DNA from: Cytophagaceae bacterium | GTDB lineage: Bacteria > Bacteroidota > Bacteroidia > Cytophagales > Spirosomataceae | DNA: 64,000 nucleotides | Assembly: GCA_027491195.1 (NCBI GenBank) | Contig: JAIXWQ010000009.1 | Span: 512,708-576,707, forward strand | Direction of reading: 5' to 3' | Part shown: piece after piece, positions 8,262-18,126 of the stretch | How positions within the stretch are numbered: position 1 is the first letter of the stretch | Layout of the letters: each line of letters starts with the position of its first letter | Program-made: the position numbers and the translations under genes | Notes under the pieces: model-generated | What the model saw: the letters and a program-made list of their open reading frames with translations, nothing else | Told to the model about the DNA's origin: nothing | Database searches by the model: none

Positions 8262-9752
8262 TTATTCTTCGTAACCCCAATCGATGGAGTTCTTCATGTC
8301 TTTAATCAATAATCCAGCAGACTTAAAGGCGCCACGAATCTCGTCTACCTTATCGTATTGTCTACTTTCCTTGAAACCCTTGTAGAGCTGAAGAAGTTCA
8401 TCGGTTAGGCCATTCATTTCTGCTGGCACCTCTTCTTTGATCCCTAGAACATCTTCTAAAAGGCTGATATAAGAACGTTTTAAATTCGAAAATGTTTCAT
8501 GGGAAAGGGACTCAAATGAAAGAGAACCCGTATAAATTGAATTAATTTTCTTTAACAAGGTAAATAGATGCGCAATCGCCACAGCTGTGTTCAAGTCGTC
8601 GTTCATGCCATCATAGCAGCCTTGAATCGCATCATTGATTTCTTTTTCTTGTGCCGCATCAGGGTTCGCGGAAATTCCGGCAGGATATTCCAGCTTTTTG
8701 ATGATGCGCAAGCCGTTAGCAATCTTTTTGTAGCCTTTTTGGGCTGCCTTTAATGCATCGTTTGAGAAGTCCAAGGTACTGCGGTATTGCGATTGCAACA
8801 TAAAGAAGCGAACCGTCATCGGGCTGTAGGCCTGGTCTAAAAGGGGGTGATTACCAGTGATTAACTCGGCAGGTAAAAAGGAGTTTCCGAGGGATTTACT
8901 CATTTTTTGGCCGTTCACCGTCAGCATATTCGTATGCATCCAGTAACGTACGGGTGCCCGGTCGTAGGCTCCTTTTGCCTGAGCTATCTCACATTCGTGG
9001 TGCGGGAATTTCAAATCCATTCCGCCTCCATGAATATCAAACGTATCTCCTAAGTATTTGTGGCTCATGCAAGTACACTCTAAGTGCCAGCCTGGGAAAC
9101 CCTCTCCCCAAGGAGATGGCCAGCGCATGATGTGTTCCGGTGAGGCTTTTTTCCAAAGCGCAAAATCCAGTGGATTACGCTTCTCGCCCACACCATCTAG
9201 GTCACGTGTCTCAGTCAATAAATCATCGATGACACGGCCAGATAAATGTCCGTAATTACCGCCATTCTTGTTATAGGTCTCGATATCGAAATAAACCGAA
9301 CCATTCGATTCATAGGCTAATCCTTTTTCGATTAAGGCCTTCGTCGTTTCGATTTGTTCCACAATATGACCGGTCGCCGTAGGCTCAATGTTCGGAGGCA
9401 AAAGATTGAATTTTTCTAATACCTGATGGAAATCCTGGGTAAAGCGATGAACGATCTCCATCGGCTCTAACTTTTCCAGTTTGGCCATCTTACCGATTTT
9501 GTCTTCTCCCTCATCACCATCGCCCACAAGGTGTCCCACATCGGTAATGTTTCGAACGTAGCGGACCTTGTATCCGATATGCAATAAATAGCGGTTCAGG
9601 ACGTCGAATGACGTAAAAGTGCGCACATTTCCCAAATGGGCATAATTGTATACCGTGGGTCCGCAGACATAAAGGCCTACGTGATTTTCGTGTATCGGGG
9701 TGAAAAGTTCTTTTTCACGACTCAGGGTATTGTATATTTTTAAGGGCTGCAT
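8262..9752 (-). CDS. cysS: cysteine--tRNA ligase
   Basis: Class I aminoacyl-tRNA synthetase that charges tRNA-Cys. In the 496 residues the zinc ligand C30 and the HIGH-type motif YAHLGN (38-42) occur in CGPTVYNYAHLGN. Further zinc ligands lie in the HLECTC segment and the PHHECE segment, and the KMSKS motif is present as GQKMSKSLGN. The anticodon-binding helical region follows. Length is somewhat above the E. coli enzyme, as is common in Bacteroidota. Two rhomboid genes follow closely. Confidence 0.96.
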   Translation of the reverse strand: MQPLKIYNTLSREKELFTPIHENHVGLYVCGPTVYNYAHLGNVRTFTSFDVLNRYLLHIGYKVRYVRNITDVGHLVGDGDEGEDKIGKMAKLEKLEPMEIVHRFTQDFHQVLEKFNLLPPNIEPTATGHIVEQIETTKALIEKGLAYESNGSVYFDIETYNKNGGNYGHLSGRVIDDLLTETRDLDGVGEKRNPLDFALWKKASPEHIMRWPSPWGEGFPGWHLECTCMSHKYLGDTFDIHGGGMDLKFPHHECEIAQAKGAYDRAPVRYWMHTNMLTVNGQKMSKSLGNSFLPAELITGNHPLLDQAYSPMTVRFFMLQSQYRSTLDFSNDALKAAQKGYKKIANGLRIIKKLEYPAGISANPDAAQEKEINDAIQGCYDGMNDDLNTAVAIAHLFTLLKKINSIYTGSLSFESLSHETFSNLKRSYISLLEDVLGIKEEVPAEMNGLTDELLQLYKGFKESRQYDKVDEIRGAFKSAGLLIKDMKNSIDWGYEE

Positions 9753-9826
9753 GTAAAACCGGAAGGTTAAAAAGGAATTAAAATTAATTGGATTCTTTTA
9801 ATTCACCAAACCCAAACGCAATTCAT

Positions 9827-9834
9827 TACCTTTG
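9827..9834 (+). promoter_or_regulatory. promoter -7 box TACCTTTG for the 9864 gene
   Basis: Exact TAnnTTTG match on the plus strand, 30 bases before the ATG, in the divergent gap between cysS and the GNAT-like gene. A -33 TTTG is not evident. Confidence 0.55.
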
Positions 9835-9863
9835 TATGTTTTTTGCATTAAATCGCTTTTGGT

Positions 9864-11039
9864 ATGTTTTTGAGAGAAGTAGGAGACGACGCTCGATTAA
9901 AGAAGACCTTCTTGGAATTTCCGGTTCAGCTGTATGCATCTGATCCGAATTGGATTCGTCCGCTAGATAACGACATCGAATCGATTTTCGATCCGCGTAA
10001 AAATCCGCATTTTAAGCAAGGAGAGGCTATTCGTTGGATTTTATTTTCCGAGGCTGGTGAGGCCATTGGTCGGGTGGCGGCATTCTATGAGCGAAATACA
10101 AAAGAAGGCGAAATTCCCGTAGGTGGAATGGGCTTTTTTGAGTGTATCGAAGACGAAGCGGCAGCCATTGTGTTATTTGATGCTTGCAAAAACTGGCTTT
10201 CAGAGCGTGGAATGGAGGGGATGGATGGCCCGATTAATTTTGGGGAGCGCGATAGTTTCTGGGGTTTAATGGTCAAAGGCTGGGAGTTCGAGCCCACCTA
10301 CAAAATGCCCTGGACGAAGCCTTATTATATTTCTTTCTTCGAGAACTACGGTTTCCAAGACTATTTCCAACAATACGTATTTGTTTCGCCTATTGCCGGC
10401 GCTAATGTAACGCAAGGCATTGAAGAAAAGGCGCAACGCATTTTCGATAACCCAGATTATGTTTTTCAGCACATCGAAAAAAGTAATCTTGCTAAATACG
10501 CAGAAGACTTTCGCTTCATTTTCAATGCGGCTTGGGCAAAATTCCCAGGTGTAAAGGAAATGAGCTCTGAATCTGCCCAAAAACTGGTTAAAACCATGAA
10601 GCCCATCATCGATGAGCAATTATTGTGGTTTGCCTACACAACAGATGGAACGCCAGTGGCTTTCTTCATTGTGATCCCTGATTTGAACCAAATCGTGAAA
10701 CACTTAAATGGGAAACTGAACTGGTGGGGCATGATTAAGTTTCTACTATTAAAATTTAAAGGAACCTTGACGCGTACGTGTGGGGTGATTTTTGGGGTAA
10801 CCCCTGATCACCAAGGCAAAGGCGTCGAGTCAGCCATTGCACTTCGCTTCCGCGAGGTAGCTCGCACAAATCCTTTCTATCCATATACAACGATGGACAT
10901 GAATTGGGTGGGTGATTTTAATCCCAAAATGCTTCGATTTGTCTCCCAACTAGGAGCCACGAACGATAAAACTTTTATTACATACCGCCATTTTTTCAAT
11001 CCAAACCAACCCTTTAGTCGTTGTCCTAAAGTAGGTTAA
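9864..11039 (+). CDS. GNAT-like N-acetyltransferase domain protein
   Basis: A 391-residue soluble protein. The C-terminal third contains GVTPDHQGKGVESAIA, which resembles the acetyl-CoA pyrophosphate-binding motif A of GNAT enzymes (Q/RxxGxG/A). The N-terminal half starts with a conserved segment (DPNWIRPLD) often seen in this uncharacterised Bacteroidota family. The acceptor substrate is unknown. The next gene, a PfkB-type kinase, starts 10 bases downstream, so the two probably form an operon. Recognised by fold-level motifs and family resemblance only. Confidence 0.7.
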   Translation: MFLREVGDDARLKKTFLEFPVQLYASDPNWIRPLDNDIESIFDPRKNPHFKQGEAIRWILFSEAGEAIGRVAAFYERNTKEGEIPVGGMGFFECIEDEAAAIVLFDACKNWLSERGMEGMDGPINFGERDSFWGLMVKGWEFEPTYKMPWTKPYYISFFENYGFQDYFQQYVFVSPIAGANVTQGIEEKAQRIFDNPDYVFQHIEKSNLAKYAEDFRFIFNAAWAKFPGVKEMSSESAQKLVKTMKPIIDEQLLWFAYTTDGTPVAFFIVIPDLNQIVKHLNGKLNWWGMIKFLLLKFKGTLTRTCGVIFGVTPDHQGKGVESAIALRFREVARTNPFYPYTTMDMNWVGDFNPKMLRFVSQLGATNDKTFITYRHFFNPNQPFSRCPKVG

Positions 11040-11049
11040 TTAATTTATT

Positions 11050-11958
11050 ATGAGCTTATTATCCATTGGAACCGTTGCGTTCGACGCCTTAGAAACTCCT
11101 TACGGAAAGACCGATAAAATCATCGGTGGATCTTGTACTTACATCGCTTTATCAGCGGCCTTCTTTTTGCCAAATGTTAACGTAGTGGCTGTGGTAGGAG
11201 ATGATTTTCCACAAGAATACATGGACACTTTGACGTCTCGCGGCATCAACTTAGATGGTTTACAGATCAAGAAAGGGGAGAAATCGTTTTTCTGGGCAGG
11301 TAAATACCACAACAATATGAATTCACGTGACACTTTAGTGACGGAATTGAACGTGTTAGCAGATTTCAAACCAGAAATTCCTGCTTCTTACCAAGATTGT
11401 GATTATTTAATGTTGGGTAACTTGACTCCACAGGTGCAAATCGAAGCGATTCAAGGATTAGCTAAACGCCCGAAATTAGTCGTAATGGACACCATGAATT
11501 TCTGGATGGATGTAGCGATGGACGATTTGAAGCGTGTGTTGACGATGGTCGATGTACTTTGCATCAACGATGAGGAGGCACGTCAGTTATCTGAGCAATA
11601 CTCTTTAAGAACGGCTGCTAAAATGATCATGGCAATGGGGCCTAAGACCTTAATCATCAAGAAAGGGGAGCACGGTGCCTTATTATTCCAAGGAGATCGC
11701 ATGTTCTATTGCCCTGCGCTTCCATTAGAAGACGTATTTGATCCAACAGGTGCGGGTGATACCTTCGTAGGTGGATTCATCGGATACCTAGCAAAGACGG
11801 ATGATATTTCGTTTGAAAACATGCGTCGTGCAATCGTTCATGGATCAGCGATGGCGTCCTTCTGTGTAGAGAAATTCGGAACAGAGCGTTTATTTGAAAT
11901 TACGGAAGCTGATTTAGCGAGCCGTGTCAATGAATTTAGAGAGTTAGCTTCGTTCTAA
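11050..11958 (+). CDS. PfkB-family carbohydrate/nucleoside kinase
   Basis: A 302-residue ribokinase-superfamily protein. The PfkB C-terminal signature is DPTGAGDTFVGGF near residues 232-244, containing the catalytic aspartate and anion hole (GAGD). The N-terminal glycine-rich segment is IIGGSCTYIALSAAFF. The family transfers the ATP gamma-phosphate to a sugar or nucleoside hydroxyl; the substrate cannot be told from sequence. It follows the GNAT-like gene by 10 bases and ends 3 bases from the convergent M16 gene. Confidence 0.88.
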   Translation: MSLLSIGTVAFDALETPYGKTDKIIGGSCTYIALSAAFFLPNVNVVAVVGDDFPQEYMDTLTSRGINLDGLQIKKGEKSFFWAGKYHNNMNSRDTLVTELNVLADFKPEIPASYQDCDYLMLGNLTPQVQIEAIQGLAKRPKLVVMDTMNFWMDVAMDDLKRVLTMVDVLCINDEEARQLSEQYSLRTAAKMIMAMGPKTLIIKKGEHGALLFQGDRMFYCPALPLEDVFDPTGAGDTFVGGFIGYLAKTDDISFENMRRAIVHGSAMASFCVEKFGTERLFEITEADLASRVNEFRELASF

Positions 11959-11961
11959 TTC

Positions 11962-13227
11962 TTATCCCACGATCACCTCGTGCATCTTATCCAGGTTCAG
12001 GTACTTAGCAGCCATGTCTCTAATATCCTGGGCCTGGATATTTTGTATGCTGTCCTGGAACTGATCATAGAAGTCAGGCGCTAAGCCATCTAATTGAATC
12101 ACGCGCACCTTTTCGGCGATATCGAAAGCCTGCGTCAGTTCGCCTGTGAAGCTTCCCATCAGGTAACTTTTGACGATTTCTAGTTCTTCTGAAGGGACTA
12201 AATCGTTTTGAAGAATCGTTATTTCTTTTTTGATTTCTGCCAAAGTCGCGTCCACATTCTCCCCATTCACATCCGTTCCTACGACCCAATATCCTCCCCG
12301 CGGGTAAGGTGCTAAGCTAGAGGAAACGCCGTACGTGAAACCTTTGTCTTCGCGAATATTTTTCTGCAAACGAGATCCGAAATACCCTCCCAGCACCGTG
12401 TTCATCACGCTGTAATGGAAATAGTCCGGGTGATTTCTAGAAATGGCCGGCAATCCGAATCGGATGGAGCTCTGAACGGAGCCCTCTTTTTCTTCCCGAA
12501 GGCGGGTAGGTTCTTTCGCTGTTTGGAGTGTGGGTATCGAAATAGCTGGGCTGTTAAAGTTTATTTGCCCCAGCGTCGCATCTAAATAGGCGATTTGCAT
12601 ATCGCTAATCTTGCCTGAAAGGAAGATGACAGGTTTTTGGGATTTCCAGGTGCCTTCGAAATGCTTTTTAATTACCTGTTGATCTAAAGCGTCAAAATCC
12701 GATGCCACTGTAAAACGACCGTAGGGGTCGCTTGGGAAGAGGTTAGAACGGAATTTCTGACTGGCGGCGTAAGAAGTTTTCTCCCAGTTTAATTTCGTTT
12801 TTTGGCGCTCGATTTCGAGTTCCTTTTCGACTTCTTCTGCCGGGAAGCTCGCTTCTTGCAGAATCTCCGCAACCAGGGGAAGGAGGGAATTAAAATGTTT
12901 ATTCAGGCCGTAAACCGTAAAGGTTCCATGATCTAGGCTCGCTTGTACGTCCCAAAAAGCCCCGAAAAAATCAAAATCTTGATGTATTTGTTGAGCCGTA
13001 TGCGTCGTGGTTCCCCGCTTCATCAAGGAGGCAGTCATCCCGGCTAATCCGGCTAGAGGGCTGTGAATAGCACCTGCTTTGGTACTCAACTCAAACTTAA
13101 AAACCTCCTGCTCACCCGCAGAAACCACCCAAACCTGAATCCCATTCGACAAGGTGTGCAGGCCAGAAGAAGGGAATAAAACTTTCTCCACCGGATAGGC
13201 GGCAGGGGCATTACGGCGATCTAACAT
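11962..13227 (-). CDS. M16-family peptidase homologue lacking the zinc motif
   Basis: A 421-residue protein with the two-lobe M16 (insulinase/mitochondrial processing peptidase) pattern. At the place of the HxxEH zinc motif it reads GMTASLMKRGT, so the metal ligands are missing. The second-lobe R/Y motif is kept (SRLQKNIREDKGFTYGV). In many bacteria such proteins are the inactive partner of an active M16 subunit, but no active M16 gene is adjacent. There is no signal peptide. It follows porV by 1 base and is probably cotranscribed with porU-porV. A role in the secretion system is only suggested by position. Confidence 0.85.
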   Translation of the reverse strand: MLDRRNAPAAYPVEKVLFPSSGLHTLSNGIQVWVVSAGEQEVFKFELSTKAGAIHSPLAGLAGMTASLMKRGTTTHTAQQIHQDFDFFGAFWDVQASLDHGTFTVYGLNKHFNSLLPLVAEILQEASFPAEEVEKELEIERQKTKLNWEKTSYAASQKFRSNLFPSDPYGRFTVASDFDALDQQVIKKHFEGTWKSQKPVIFLSGKISDMQIAYLDATLGQINFNSPAISIPTLQTAKEPTRLREEKEGSVQSSIRFGLPAISRNHPDYFHYSVMNTVLGGYFGSRLQKNIREDKGFTYGVSSSLAPYPRGGYWVVGTDVNGENVDATLAEIKKEITILQNDLVPSEELEIVKSYLMGSFTGELTQAFDIAEKVRVIQLDGLAPDFYDQFQDSIQNIQAQDIRDMAAKYLNLDKMHEVIVG

Positions 13228-13228
13228 A

Positions 13229-14380
13229 TTATTTTACAGGCTGATTAATGCCCGCAATGAGCGTTAAACGTAAGGTATTAGCTAAAGGGCTTCCTTGACC
13301 ACTCGGCACTAAATAGGCAAAATCCAATCCGTATTTCGAATCCATTTTAAAGCCTAAACCGAAGGTGAAGTACTTGCGATTCCCCTTCATTTCGCTCTCG
13401 TGGAAATAACCTGTTCTCAAAGCAAAGGCATTATTAAACAAGTATTCAGCGCCCACCGAAGTCGTCACCTCTTTTATCTCTTCACTAATTCCATCTGGAG
13501 CATCCGCTAAGGAACCGAAAATCCCTCCGATCGCCGAAACCGTCGCTGGATCCGTCCCGATCATCTTCCCATTTTCATAGGCAGGAGGCGTAGGAACCAT
13601 CAATTTATTGAAGTCAACCGTAAAAGTCAGCTTGTTTAAATCGTCTATCTCGTGCGTCGCCGCCATACCTACTCGTAAATTAGTTGGGATGAAGTTTCGC
13701 TCTGTTCCCCCGTAGGTTACTTTACCTGAAATGTTCGAAAGCGTTAAGCCGTAACTGTATTTCCAAGGACCTACACTCGGCTTAGCGTAGAATACAGAAA
13801 TGTCTGCGGCTACTGTTTGGGCTGGTTTTAGCGCGTTGCTAACCCCGCCAGAACCCTGGTAATTACCTAATAGATTCGAGTTGATGTATTTTAAATTCAT
13901 CCCTAACGAAAGTGCGGGAGATAATTTTCTGGCGTGGGAAATGCCGATGGCAAATTCTTTGGAATTAAAATTACCTGCGCTAGTCCCATTATCTAAAGTC
14001 GCCTGGAACATGCCCTGGTCGAAATAATCGATAGCAAAACCAAAGACTAAATTCTTTTTCGTCACCGTATAGCCTGCCACATTATAAAGCGCCATGTCAT
14101 TCACTAGGTTGCGTAACCATGGGGTGTAGGATAGGGAGAAGCCCATTTTCTTATCCGTCGTCGCTAATTTTGCCGTATTCCAGTGAATCGCATTGGCATC
14201 CACGGATAAGGCTACTCCTGCATCTCCCATGGCTGCAGAACGCGCATCAGGGGCTACATTCAGGAATAAAAGGGTGGGTGTCGGAATACGCCCGGCATTC
14301 ACTTGGCCGGAAACTAGGGTAGTTTGCCCTTGTGAAGCAAATCCGATGGTCGTAATTAGTAGGGTTAGTAATTTTCTCAT
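13229..14380 (-). CDS. porV: type IX secretion system outer-membrane protein PorV (LptO)
   Basis: A 383-residue FadL-like outer-membrane beta-barrel protein with a signal peptide (MRKLLTLLITTIGFASQGQ). The PorV hallmark near the mature N-terminus is VAPDARSAAMGDAGVA, followed by IHWN. In characterised Bacteroidota, PorV shuttles T9SS cargo from the translocon to the PorU attachment complex. The gene lies 3 bases after porU, which supports the assignment strongly. Alternating hydrophobic strands run to the C-terminus. Confidence 0.93.
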   Translation of the reverse strand: MRKLLTLLITTIGFASQGQTTLVSGQVNAGRIPTPTLLFLNVAPDARSAAMGDAGVALSVDANAIHWNTAKLATTDKKMGFSLSYTPWLRNLVNDMALYNVAGYTVTKKNLVFGFAIDYFDQGMFQATLDNGTSAGNFNSKEFAIGISHARKLSPALSLGMNLKYINSNLLGNYQGSGGVSNALKPAQTVAADISVFYAKPSVGPWKYSYGLTLSNISGKVTYGGTERNFIPTNLRVGMAATHEIDDLNKLTFTVDFNKLMVPTPPAYENGKMIGTDPATVSAIGGIFGSLADAPDGISEEIKEVTTSVGAEYLFNNAFALRTGYFHESEMKGNRKYFTFGLGFKMDSKYGLDFAYLVPSGQGSPLANTLRLTLIAGINQPVK

Positions 14381-14383
14381 GTT

Positions 14384-17300
14384 CTATTTAATATGCCCAA
14401 TTTTGCCGCTAAAGCTAGCAAATGGAGCTCCAGTACCGTAGGTCAATTCTAATTGATAGTAGTTGATGAAATCAAATTGGGCTTTCTCCTCGTTACTCCA
14501 ATCAATGGAGAATATTAGGTTAGCGTCATCACTACCAGGAATGATTCCGCTTCGCTCTACGATTTGTTTCCCTAAGTTACTATAAATTTTTAGTTTGTAG
14601 GTGTAGCTGGTCCAGCGTTTCTCTTGTAAAAAGGAGAAGTTGCTTCGCTCGGTCATCGGATTCGGGTAGATCCGTAATGTTCGATTTTCTTTTGCAGCTG
14701 CCACCGTGAACTCAAACGTTAAATTCCCTTGATTCGTATGTACATCGAAACAAGAAACCTGAATTTTATATTTCCCCGGTTTTAAGGAGTCAAAAGGGTA
14801 GGTGACGGACCCTTTGTTGCTGGAATTAACCGCAGGCGTAAATACCTGAGAAAGCGGAATTTTCAAGGTATCGTTGATGCTTAGATAGGCTAATTCACCT
14901 TTGGGTCCTACAAAACGGAGGGAGCTAGCGTCGCTGATATGGATTTGAAGAATCGGATTAGGCGAGCAGGCTTGTACGTCTGTTTCATTTAAAAGTAAGG
15001 CCGTTAAAGCGGGCGCATTGGATTCGTTGGGTTCCGTGGTTTTTCGGAGCTGAACCTTCATGCCACCGCCATAGCGCGTTCCATCAGCGACATGGGCGCG
15101 CCATTTTAATTGGGCGCTGGGCAGGCTAGCTAAGTTGAATTTGCCTTTTATCACGCTGGCAGCCATACTTCCCTCGAGTGCCCCAGGAATGGTGTAGCTG
15201 AATTTATCTGTTTTGGTCCCCAAAGTCTGTAAACTTCGGTCCTCCCCATAATAATAGACCTGAATCTCTCCGTCGATGGCTGGTGTCGTCTGACCTTGAA
15301 TGACCCCATTCGCTAAAGTATCTAGGCGAAGGCTCAAAGCCTGTTGATTCCAAGGAAGCGGCATCGAGGGATCACCTAGCAAGGTGATATTTCGGTTAAT
15401 GACCCCGGATTGACTCTCATTTTTCGCCTCTTTAAACAAATCGCCAAGTCGAAAGTCTTTATTATTTAGATGATTAACTAATTGTCTATAAAATGCCTGT
15501 CCGAATAAATAATTACTACTTTGAAATACAGGTCTCGTCGTGGAAATTAGTCCGATGGAACCACCTTGATTCGACAGCAAGCTGACCTCTGCTCCAGATA
15601 ATTGATTCGGGTCATCAAAACGCCCAAACTGGCACGTCGCCGTCAATAAGAGCGGTAATTGCTTACTATTTTTCAACGTCTGCAATTCGTTAGTGGTGAT
15701 GAGCTTTTCATCCGTCCAGGCGGATTCAGAACCATGTCCGAGGAAATGGATGAAATCAGCATCCTGGTTAAACAGGTCGAGACTCGCTTTTTTAGCCGCT
15801 ACCGAGCCATAAAATCCATTCGTTAGCTCTTGTGGGTACTGGTCTAGGTAGGTTTTATTAACCTGAAATGCTGCAGGGATTATTTTTGAAAAATCCTCTG
15901 CATCCTGCACATGGATGTTAGAATCCCCATCGTCTGCGAGCCAAGCGAATCGGAAAGGCTGTTTAGCCTTGATCGTCTCATAGCTGATGATTTTGTTTAC
16001 CAGCGTGAACGCTTCTTCCGCTGATTTGGCTGGAATGCGGCCGATTCCAACAGCAATCGATTCATTCTCGGCTTCATTTCCTTCGAGCCACTCCCCTTGA
16101 TTATCTGCAATTAGCCCAAAATAGTCATCCGAAACATAGGTCTGCAAAGGTTGTAGCGACTCCCTACTTTCATAGCTAGGCACGTAATTATTGCGTTCTG
16201 TTGCGGTGGCGACCTTATTGATCCCCTTATAATCGACCGAAGCATCCCCAAACAACAACAAATAGCGGGGCTTTTTTAATCGGATAAAATCCCGGATAGC
16301 CGTAACGTCGACCTTGCCTGCCGAGAACTCGTTATAAATTTCAAAGGTCGAGTAGGCTTTCGTCTTTAGCCCTTGAGAGGCGCGGTAGCTCGCGAAGAGT
16401 TTGGCGGCTGGTAAAATGGAGGGACTAGCAATGATAATCAAATCAGCGGATGCGTCTGCCCGGATATTTTGATTTGCGATTAGTTCGAAGGAGCTCGGGT
16501 CAGCCGCTTTGGCCGGATCAAAAACCAGTAATTCAGCTCCTGGAACTAAATCTGAAAAGTAGAGGCTGCTTGATTTTTGCCACGTCTTGCCTGTTTCTTT
16601 TACCCAAACCTGGTGATTCGCTTGCAGGTTTTTGATGGAGATACTGAAGGAGGAATCCGTTTTATTCGGAAAAAAATACCGAGGGTTCTCGTTTAGGGCA
16701 TTGAATTGGCGTGGGTATTCGAAGTCGATGAAATCGATGTAGCCCGAGCCCGTCGTATTGGAGTAAGCTAAATTCCAGCTCCAGTTTCCGTCTTTTATTT
16801 CAGGGTTGACTTTGGCTGCAAAGTCCCGAACGAAGGCTTTTTGATCATAGCGACCTCCTGTTGTCGCTGGGAATACCAGCGGTGAAATCGTATTTCCTGG
16901 AATTGAAAAAGTAAAGGTACCTGGAGCGACAGAAGAGGAGGCTAGACGTCCTTTCAGATTTCCTGGGAGGCCTGTCTTATAATCCGATAGGGGATATTGA
17001 ATACTTCGGTTTACATTCCCAAAAAATCCATCGCCCAGCCACTCCCGACCCGACTGTAATAGGTTATAGGTTTCTGGTTCATAATGAAATCGGCTAAGCC
17101 CATAATCCAAAGCAGCAGTACTCGCAGAACCGGTTGCCGGATAGTTCGCAACTAAGGAAGGCGCCGGATCATCTAAACGGATATAATAAAAGGTCGTGTC
17201 GGAGTAGCTATGTTGGAATTTCTCTCCCCAAAAAACTACCTTATCTCCTTGCTTCAGAATAGGTATGGGTTGCAAGTCAACAGGTCTAGGGGCAGCATTG

Positions 17301-17527
17301 GATTGAGGTAATTGCCCTATTTCGTGGCCGTAAACGCCTATTTGGGAGGATTTTTGATTGTACTTCGCTAGAAAGGCAGGGCTTATTTGATAGAGGCCGG
17401 ATTGGGTGATACCTACTTTAATCCATTTGCCGGTGGCAAGGACGGAGTTTTGGGCATAAGCCGTTGAAACCGCTAAAAGCAGAACGAAGCAAAGGTTAAG
17501 AAATTTCAATCGGAAACACGTATGCAT
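14384..17527 (-). CDS. porU: type IX secretion system sortase PorU (C25 peptidase)
   Basis: A 1047-residue gingipain-fold (peptidase C25) protein that in characterised systems cleaves the C-terminal signal of T9SS cargo and attaches it to lipopolysaccharide. The signal peptide ends around AYAQ (residue 26). Catalytic His sits in HFLGHGSESAW near residue 590 and catalytic Cys in TATCQFGRFDDP near residue 630. The C-terminus carries a T9SS-type CTD with IYPNP near residue 960, as PorU itself does. The start overlaps the SprT-like gene by 32 bases; the signal peptide beginning at this ATG fixes it. porV follows by 3 bases. Confidence 0.93.
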   Translation of the reverse strand: MHTCFRLKFLNLCFVLLLAVSTAYAQNSVLATGKWIKVGITQSGLYQISPAFLAKYNQKSSQIGVYGHEIGQLPQSNAAPRPVDLQPIPILKQGDKVVFWGEKFQHSYSDTTFYYIRLDDPAPSLVANYPATGSASTAALDYGLSRFHYEPETYNLLQSGREWLGDGFFGNVNRSIQYPLSDYKTGLPGNLKGRLASSSVAPGTFTFSIPGNTISPLVFPATTGGRYDQKAFVRDFAAKVNPEIKDGNWSWNLAYSNTTGSGYIDFIDFEYPRQFNALNENPRYFFPNKTDSSFSISIKNLQANHQVWVKETGKTWQKSSSLYFSDLVPGAELLVFDPAKAADPSSFELIANQNIRADASADLIIIASPSILPAAKLFASYRASQGLKTKAYSTFEIYNEFSAGKVDVTAIRDFIRLKKPRYLLLFGDASVDYKGINKVATATERNNYVPSYESRESLQPLQTYVSDDYFGLIADNQGEWLEGNEAENESIAVGIGRIPAKSAEEAFTLVNKIISYETIKAKQPFRFAWLADDGDSNIHVQDAEDFSKIIPAAFQVNKTYLDQYPQELTNGFYGSVAAKKASLDLFNQDADFIHFLGHGSESAWTDEKLITTNELQTLKNSKQLPLLLTATCQFGRFDDPNQLSGAEVSLLSNQGGSIGLISTTRPVFQSSNYLFGQAFYRQLVNHLNNKDFRLGDLFKEAKNESQSGVINRNITLLGDPSMPLPWNQQALSLRLDTLANGVIQGQTTPAIDGEIQVYYYGEDRSLQTLGTKTDKFSYTIPGALEGSMAASVIKGKFNLASLPSAQLKWRAHVADGTRYGGGMKVQLRKTTEPNESNAPALTALLLNETDVQACSPNPILQIHISDASSLRFVGPKGELAYLSINDTLKIPLSQVFTPAVNSSNKGSVTYPFDSLKPGKYKIQVSCFDVHTNQGNLTFEFTVAAAKENRTLRIYPNPMTERSNFSFLQEKRWTSYTYKLKIYSNLGKQIVERSGIIPGSDDANLIFSIDWSNEEKAQFDFINYYQLELTYGTGAPFASFSGKIGHIK

Positions 17528-18110
17528 TCTTCGCTACTAAGTAGTTCCTGCCGGAATTTATTTCTTTGCAAATGTAACGTGTTCGGCGAAGTTTCCCTTT
17601 GATAAAGGAAAGGTTTTTTAATTGAAAGGCAGTTCCCTCGGCTAATTCATGAACCGGAATGCCGGCTGGAGGCGCAGCATCGTAGGTCTTTAAAATATCC
17701 ACTAGGGGTTGGTAGCCAGTGGAGGAGGCTGCCGGATTTTTTAAATAGGCTCGCAAAACGCTCACGAGTTCAGCCGGTAACAGTTCTTCGTCTAAAATGG
17801 GTTCGAATAAGGTATAGAATTCATTCTTCCATTCTTGCCCGTGCGGCAGCACCTTGTTCTTGTGAGCGAGGTAAGTCGTTAAGTGGGCGACCTCGTGAAT
17901 GTAGGTCACTAAAAAGGCGTATGGATTGAGGTTGTGATTAACAGTGACTTGGTGTCCTTTCGCAGGGCTAAAGCGGTAGTCGCCTAATTTCGAATCACGG
18001 GATTTGCTGACGATAAAGTCAAAGGAATAATCATGCCAAAGTTGAAAGCAGTATTCCGCTACTTTGGGTGGGAAGTGGTCAAAAAAGGAATCAATCTTTT
18101 TATTCTTCAT
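17496..18110 (-). CDS. SprT-like zinc metallopeptidase domain protein
   Basis: About 204 residues with an SprT-like domain: the zinc motif HEVAH, preceded by VTYI, and a downstream HGQEWKNEF segment typical of the family. Relatives include Spartan/SprT-type proteases, but bacterial members are mostly uncharacterised. The frame could start at 18143 or 18125. Both lie in or beside the terminator hairpin of the upstream lipoprotein gene (18127-18158), so the ATG at 18110 (MKNKKIDSFF) is preferred. The 3' end overlaps porU. Confidence 0.8.
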   Translation of the reverse strand: MKNKKIDSFFDHFPPKVAEYCFQLWHDYSFDFIVSKSRDSKLGDYRFSPAKGHQVTVNHNLNPYAFLVTYIHEVAHLTTYLAHKNKVLPHGQEWKNEFYTLFEPILDEELLPAELVSVLRAYLKNPAASSTGYQPLVDILKTYDAAPPAGIPVHELAEGTAFQLKNLSFIKGKLRRTRYICKEINSGRNYLVAKNAYVFPIEIS

Positions 18111-18126
18111 CCAGATTTTAAGCATA

